Positions 58,903 to 64,000 of a stretch of 64,000 nt of DNA are shown piece after piece. The notes below the pieces were generated by a model. That model saw nothing but the letters and a program-made list of their open reading frames with translations, made no database searches and was not told where the DNA came from. The DNA is taken from assembly GCA_020881915.1 (NCBI GenBank), contig JAJFPB010000003.1, forward strand, positions 1,364,001 through 1,428,000, in the 5' to 3' direction. Position 1 is the first letter of the stretch. Every line of letters starts with the position of its first letter. A program made the translations under genes and the position numbers. This stretch comes from Paramyrothecium sp. XJ0827 (lineage: Eukaryota > Ascomycota > Sordariomycetes > Hypocreales > Stachybotryaceae).

Positions 58903-61900
58903 TTATCTGAATAACTCGTATTCGGATGAATGAGTCGGTCAAAGCATGCACTATGGAGGCCAATGCCCGTGTACTTGCAGATACAGCGGAATCGAAAGTC
59001 TCGAAACACAGCAACCACACACAACACCATGTGCTCTCGTTGATACAACAATTACTGCCATTGCCCTTTCTGAAGAGTTCTTGATTTTGCCTCTGATGCC
59101 ATACTCATCTCGCGAGCATTCTTGTATTTCTGACGTGCCACTGGGCGCTGTCCCTTACGCTTCGCCTTCACTGGGCTGCTAGTGGTTGCTTCATCGCGCC
59201 ACGGAGTCGTCGAGGGACTTGGCGTCGCCGTGCGACATAATGAACCATGCTGCCTGCGTTGAAATAAGTGTTCTGTGAGGGCTGTTTTCGTTAGGAAGGA
59301 AGTAACACTGCTGATGGGTCATGTTGTCGACGGTGCTGTGTCATGGCCATGGACAGAACACCGGCTCTCGTCAGAACAATGATCCCTAATGACAAACTTG
59401 CTAAGCAACCAAGATAAGGGGGCGGAGATGTATCGAAAGTGTGGTCAGACGGGCTTGGACTGTGGTTCCGGCCAACACGTCGACTCAAGGCATCTCCGAA
59501 TCGAAAACGATACAGCTGTGGGACGTGTAAGTCGACGGGTGAGCAGGTCAGTCATCGACCGCGTCAAGATAATTCTGGCGGGTGAAATCGCAGTGAGGCA
59601 TATATTATCGAGCATCTTCGCGCACAGCGTCAACTCCCAAGGTCCTGCATGTTGGTCGTTGTGATGCAGGCTCTGCTGACACCTGAGGAGGCGATTCCGC
59701 CAAATAACACCACGGCAAAGACGCTTCGACCGCACTGGATCCATCGCATACCGCTTCACCAGGCCGGCTCACTGCTTCTTCTTCTTCTTCCTCATCACCA
59801 TGAACTCCGTCTGGAGTTGTTGGTCCAGGTCGTTGGTGAGAGTTGTGTCTCGATCGGTACATGCTGGCTGCAGATCTCACCTTCAGGTGGAGGCATGTTG
59901 GTATTAATACAACCAACATCAGCGGACGGCCCCAGCCAACTGCGGAGACGCCAACCGACCAAAAGACCATTTTGGCTGCCGATGGAGTCCCTCCTGCCCC
60001 GGGGCTTGCTGGCCTGTGCGGTACTTGAAGCCGTCGATAACTGCGCGCAAAGGATTCCCATGGAAATGCTTTGGTGTTTCGCATAGGCCCGTAGCGCGTC
60101 CACTCAAAGGACGGCAGCGAACCCCCCCCTGTCGCCGACCCCCTGTCCGTCAGCCACCCCTTAATTAAAATGCACCTATTTTGCCCTAAATGCAGGAACA
60201 GGGCCTCCGCTTAGGGGCTGCCCCGAATAGCCTCGATGTCATCTGCACAGAAGGCTGTCGATCTTTCTGGCAATCTGCGCGCATGCCCACTCTGGCCCGT
60301 GGCTGGTGAAGGGTCTGGGGCATGGCGAAAGTGCTGAGGGCGACTGCAAAAAGAGACCAAGTGCCACCTTTGCTGTGAGTTCTCGAAGAGGCGCGGGAAA
60401 CAATTGTGGAGACATTCCCACCACCTGGGTGCCGAGAGGGCGTTAATCTTAAAGATCCCAGGCCGAAGAGGCTGCTGTTTCGGGAGTTTAGTGCTCGCGC
60501 ATGTTTATATTTAGACACGCTTCTCCACGTTGGTGGTACAGAACGGTGCGCCCGCCCGAGAGGCAGGCAGAGGCTCTGTTAGCTGTCGCTCGTGGAATTC
60601 GAATGGGGGAATGTGGAATGCGCTTTCGATGTCTCGATTGCATGGTATGTTCGAGACTTGGCCATGAGCTTCGTGCCTCGTGGTGTTGGTCTTGATGTTG
60701 GTGGAGGCGCATCTTTCAAGAACGCGCTGTGGGGGCTGCAGAATCCTGAGCAATGCATAGTCTTGCCAGATTGGTGTAATTGGTGTGCCTCAGAGACCGA
60801 AGCCGTCGTGGCAATACCATACTAAAGGTAAAGAGAAAGAGCCAAGCTGCATCCAACCAGAAGGTCGGCAGACACAATCTGCACGCAATGCATGGCATCG
60901 ACTGCATCCTGAAGCTACTGCACATTTGACGAACCCAATGACCAGGACCGGACCGGACCACCAGACGCGACGGGACGAATAGCACGAGGCTGCGGTCTCT
61001 GCATCGGCCAGATCCATGTCCATGGGGCGTAGTTCTCACGGCGCCGCAGCCCAGGCCAGGCCAGGCGAGGGCAGGGCAGGGAAGATACAGACCCTTGCAA
61101 TCTGTAAGTGCTGGGCCCCCCGCTGTCGTGCGTCTAGTTGCCGATCCCATCGCAAGGCAAACGCAGGCGCGAAACATTTCACAGTAAGCAACCTCCGGGG
61201 ACGGACCAATGGCAGCGCAGGGCCGGGAACGAGGACGGTTTCATCTGATGCTAAATGCATCGCTTGCTCTTCCACCACACTCCACCCCTTGGCGACCCAT
61301 GCCATGCCGTGCCATGCCATGCCACGATCCAACCTGGGCCCAAACATGCGCAACTCTCCATCGAGGATGAGCCCGTGCTCTCCTCTGCTCTAGTGACCTT
61401 ACCTTCTGGGCCTAACTGCTGCCGCGAGCCCCCTCCCCTTGTCGCCCGCGGGCACAAAGTACCAAGCTCCCGCGCAGAGAGCAGCCCTTGGCTCTCTCTC
61501 TTACATGGATGCTTGCACTTTCGAGATGTACATTTTTGGAAGCTTCTCTCAGACCAGGGGGGAACCGACCCCCCGCAAGTGACGCCGAGCCGTGATCCGT
61601 AGGTGTGGGTGGACTCACTCATCCCGGCGCAGCAGCACGACCAACGGCGTTTCCCCCCTTTGGCCAGTAAAGGATGCTCACACGATGGCTATATAGGGCC
61701 GGGGCGTCTTCGTTTCTCTGGATGAGGCTCCTTCTCTTCTTCAGCGAATTCGATCGCGGTTTCATTCCTTTGATCGCTTTACAGACTGGTTTCTGTATTG
61801 CTTCCGGTTCCCGCGATTTTCCTTTTTTTTCCTTTTTTTTCTTCATTCATTTTCCATTCATTCTTTTCTGGGTCCTCTTACATTCTCTAGGTCCTCGTTT

Positions 61901-61981
61901 AGACAAGCAAAACTCCAACTTCAGATTCAAAACACACCACACTCATTTTTTTTTTTCATTCTTTACTTCCAAGTAGCAGCC
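58903..61981. other. 3-kb intergenic region upstream of the GH64 gene
   Basis: Overlapping open frames on both strands around 59600-60100 have no family features and look like GC-driven chance. Short tandem motifs occur at about 61047-61082 (CCAGG/GCAGG) and 61299-61325 (CCATG). From 61800 the sequence is CT- and T-rich, as in the leader of a highly expressed fungal gene. Confidence 0.5.
61689..61696 (+). promoter_or_regulatory. TATA-like element upstream of GH64
   Basis: CTATATAG lies about 290 bp before the start codon and is followed by a pyrimidine-rich leader with several T runs (61810-61960). This is the arrangement of strongly expressed fungal genes with long leaders. Motif and position are the only evidence. 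Confidence 0.35.
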
Positions 61982-63784
61982 ATGCGTTCCTTTGCTGTTC
62001 TCAGCGCCCTCCTGGGCGCCGTCATGGCGGCCCCGACCCTCGTTCTGCAGTCCCGATCCAGCCCCTTCACCTCGGCCCACCCCGGCGGCATCAAGAACGT
62101 CGTCGTCGAGAAGCAAAACACCCTCAACGGCACCGTCTTCAACGAGAAGCCCATCGAGGTCCCCGCCGACGAGGTCCTGTCCAAGCGAGCCATCCCGGCC
62201 CAGCTTCCCATGGAGTTCGTCAACAACTTCGACGGTGGCAACGTCAACGCTTACCTCTCCGGTCTAGACTCTGACGGCGCCATTGTCTTCCTCGGAGCCG
62301 ACGGCCAGCTCATCTACCCCAGCTCCGGCGGCTCGGCCGACCCCGTCAAGATCATGGAGAACATTGCCATCCCCATGCCCCCCAAGGGCGAGACGCTCAA
62401 GATCACCCTCCCCATCACCATCACCTCGGCCCGTATCTACTTCTGCGAGGGAGATCTCACCTTCTTCATGGTCTTCACCGGCGCCGGTGACGGTCTCGTC
62501 CAGCCCTCTCTCAGCAACCTCGAGGACCCCAGCTCCGGCCTGAACTGGGGTTTCGTCGAGCTCACTTACACCGACAAGCTCGTGCTCTACGCCAACATCA
62601 GCTACGTCGACTTCGTCGGCATGATCCTCGGCATGGGCCTCACCGTCACCGACGGCAGCCCTTCCCAGCTCACCCACGGTCTCCACGGAAAGGCCGTCGT
62701 CGATATCTGCAACGACCTCGTCGCCCAGACCGAGATTGACGGCTTCGCCTGGAGCAGCCTCTGCATCGCCAACGAGGAGGGCACCCCCATCCGCGTCCTC
62801 TCCAACAACGAGTTCTCCGCCATCGAGCAGGAGCCCTTCCAGGACTACTGGCAGCCGTACGTCGACCAGGTCTGGGAGCACTACAGGACCAACACCCTGG
62901 TCCTCAACACCCAGATGGAGGTCGGCGACATCAACTGCCGCGTCAACGGCGACCTCCTCGAGTGCGACGGCGACAACCGCGGCTACGCCAAGCCCACCCA
63001 CCGTGACATCTGGGGCTGCGACAGCGGTCCCTTCGGCAAGCTGCCCGAGGACAACGCCATCCACCTGGCCGTCATCCCCCGTCTCTGCGCCGCCTTCACC
63101 CGCTCCACCCTCCTCATCGACGGCGGCGACCGCCAGCCCAGCCTGGACTCCTCCCACTACTACGGCGTCGACCCCACCCACCACTACAGCCGCATCGTCC
63201 ACAAGTACGAGGTCGACGGCAAGGGCTACTCCTTCGCCTACGACGACGTCAACCCCGATGGCAACGAGAACGCCTCCGGCACCGTCTCCTCCGGCGCTGT
63301 CGACACCCTGACCATCTACGTCGGCGCTCCTCCCGATGGCGTCGTCGCTCCCCAGCCCCCTACTACTGAGGACCCTGAGGCCCCGGAGACTGAGAACCCA
63401 CAGACTCCTCCTGAGCAGCCAGAGACACCTCCTGAGCAGCCCGAGACACCTCCTGAGCAACCCGAGACTCCTCCTGAGCAGCCAGAGACTCCTCCTCAGC
63501 AGCCCGAGACTCCCCCTGAACAGCCCGAGGCTCCTCCCACCCCGCCTGTCCAGCCTCCTCCTCCTCCTCCTCCCCCTCCCCCTCCCCCTCCTCCTCCCGC
63601 CGGTGGTGCCCAGTCCGGAGCTTGCTCCAACGAGGGTGCATGGAACTGCATTGACGGCGCCACCTACCAGCGCTGCGCGAGCGGTAGCTGGTCCGCCACC
63701 CAGCCTGTCGCTCCCGGCACCACCTGCGCCGTGGGCGTCAGCAACAACCTCAACTTGGTCGTCAAGCGCGCCTTCAGGGCTTAA
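61982..63784 (+). CDS. Secreted GH64 beta-1,3-glucanase with repeat linker and Cys-rich module
   Basis: A single exon of 600 residues. A signal peptide (RSFAVLSALLGAVMAAP) and a dibasic site (LSKRA, residues about 67-71) suggest secretion and Kex2-type processing. The catalytic domain from about residue 72 to 450 has the GH64 layout: NAYLSGLDSDGAIVFLGADG, SARIYFCEGDLTFFM, NWGFVELTY, YANISYVDFVGM, CDGDNRGYAKPTHRDIWGC and LCAAFTRSTLL. Six TPPEQPE-type repeats and 15 consecutive prolines form a stiff linker. A Cys-rich end (GACSNEGAWNCIDGATYQRC) resembles a small fungal carbohydrate-binding module (CBM52/CBM19-like; tentative). It should cut beta-1,3-glucan outside the cell, for self wall remodelling or attack on other fungi. 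Codon use is very C-rich at third positions, a sign of strong expression. Confidence 0.92.
   Translation: MRSFAVLSALLGAVMAAPTLVLQSRSSPFTSAHPGGIKNVVVEKQNTLNGTVFNEKPIEVPADEVLSKRAIPAQLPMEFVNNFDGGNVNAYLSGLDSDGAIVFLGADGQLIYPSSGGSADPVKIMENIAIPMPPKGETLKITLPITITSARIYFCEGDLTFFMVFTGAGDGLVQPSLSNLEDPSSGLNWGFVELTYTDKLVLYANISYVDFVGMILGMGLTVTDGSPSQLTHGLHGKAVVDICNDLVAQTEIDGFAWSSLCIANEEGTPIRVLSNNEFSAIEQEPFQDYWQPYVDQVWEHYRTNTLVLNTQMEVGDINCRVNGDLLECDGDNRGYAKPTHRDIWGCDSGPFGKLPEDNAIHLAVIPRLCAAFTRSTLLIDGGDRQPSLDSSHYYGVDPTHHYSRIVHKYEVDGKGYSFAYDDVNPDGNENASGTVSSGAVDTLTIYVGAPPDGVVAPQPPTTEDPEAPETENPQTPPEQPETPPEQPETPPEQPETPPEQPETPPQQPETPPEQPEAPPTPPVQPPPPPPPPPPPPPPPAGGAQSGACSNEGAWNCIDGATYQRCASGSWSATQPVAPGTTCAVGVSNNLNLVVKRAFRA
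63403..63597 (+). repeat. In-frame PEQPET repeats and polyproline tract
   Basis: Six 21-bp units encoding TPPEQPE (one as TPPQQPE) at about 63403-63530 are followed by CTCCTCCTCC/CCCCCTCCC encoding 15 prolines to about 63597. The units are nearly identical at DNA level, so copy number is likely to vary between strains by slippage. Confidence 0.85.
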
Positions 63785-64000
63785 GCGTGGTTTTTGATTG
63801 GATTTTGTGTGTGTGTGTGTTTTCTTGAATTTTCTGTTCTTCTGGAGGGACCTAGGATTTTTGCTTTCGACATGATGTAAAGGAACCATTTACTGTACTT
63901 ATATACACGTCTGTTTCTCGCTCAAAGTGTACATAATGAACTTGTGCCTTAGACGTCAATATCTGTTCTTGTTACGTTATCTGTTGCCAAAAAGTGAGGT
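63785..64000 (+). other. 3' region of the GH64 gene
   Basis: This is non-coding sequence with a (GT)7 run at about 63806-63820 directly after the stop codon. It is presumably the 3' untranslated region. Confidence 0.5.

Noticed and set aside
59605..60086. Overlapping plus- and minus-strand frames of about 150 codons
   Set aside because: Both strands are open because of base composition; neither shows a domain, signal peptide or convincing introns.
62264..63889. 541-codon open frame on the minus strand opposite the GH64 gene
   Set aside because: It is the mirror of a C-rich third-position coding sequence and its translation is Val/Gly/Asp-Leu-rich low complexity. The plus strand has clear GH64 motifs and a signal peptide.

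Overview
The window reads as nuclear DNA of a filamentous ascomycete (Pezizomycotina, most likely a Sordariomycete). The support is many short introns of about 50-90 bp with GTAAGT/GTATGT-type donors and CTRAY branch points, long gene-free GC-rich promoters, secreted cell-wall enzymes (AA9, GH43, GH64), a Zn2Cys6 regulator and STAND (NACHT/NB-ARC-like) proteins. No species can be named from the sequence alone. Exon models were built by joining reading frames at splice consensus sites. Each model given as a join is an exact multiple of three.

Left part (1-15 kb): an intact but unusually intron-rich argininosuccinate synthase whose 1 kb fourth intron is filled by a degenerate 23-bp minisatellite in alternating orientations, with a perfect TGAGTCA amino-acid-control site upstream; a 1,232-codon SANT/Myb-like repeat gene carrying three in-frame stops; a relic resembling DUF3669; a metallophosphoesterase; and a multipass membrane protein of unknown role.

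Middle part (15.6-39.7 kb) is accessory in character. It holds a 1,923-residue protein joining a degenerate NB-ARC-like module, a Sog2-type leucine-rich repeat domain and a large C-terminal fungal domain; then NMNAT (NAD synthesis), an SDR-family protein lacking its catalytic Lys, a NACHT-ankyrin protein ending in a CorA-like membrane module, a wrecked Zn2Cys6 regulator gene, an F-box-like gene broken by one TAG, and a kinase-like gene without a start codon. Several of these are decayed by changes of the kind RIP or simple nonsense mutation would give.

Right part (40-64 kb) is orderly. It has a GH43 glycosidase and a sugar transporter transcribed divergently from a promoter with CreA-like sites, a secreted subtilisin, a Zn2Cys6 regulator with a 630-nt first intron, a 5.8 kb region with no convincing gene, an AA9 copper oxygenase, a tRNA-Glu(CTC), a 3 kb gap, and a secreted GH64 beta-1,3-glucanase with a PEQPET-repeat/polyproline linker and a Cys-rich C-terminal module. 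The secreted enzymes and transporter fit growth on plant or fungal cell-wall glucan and xylan.
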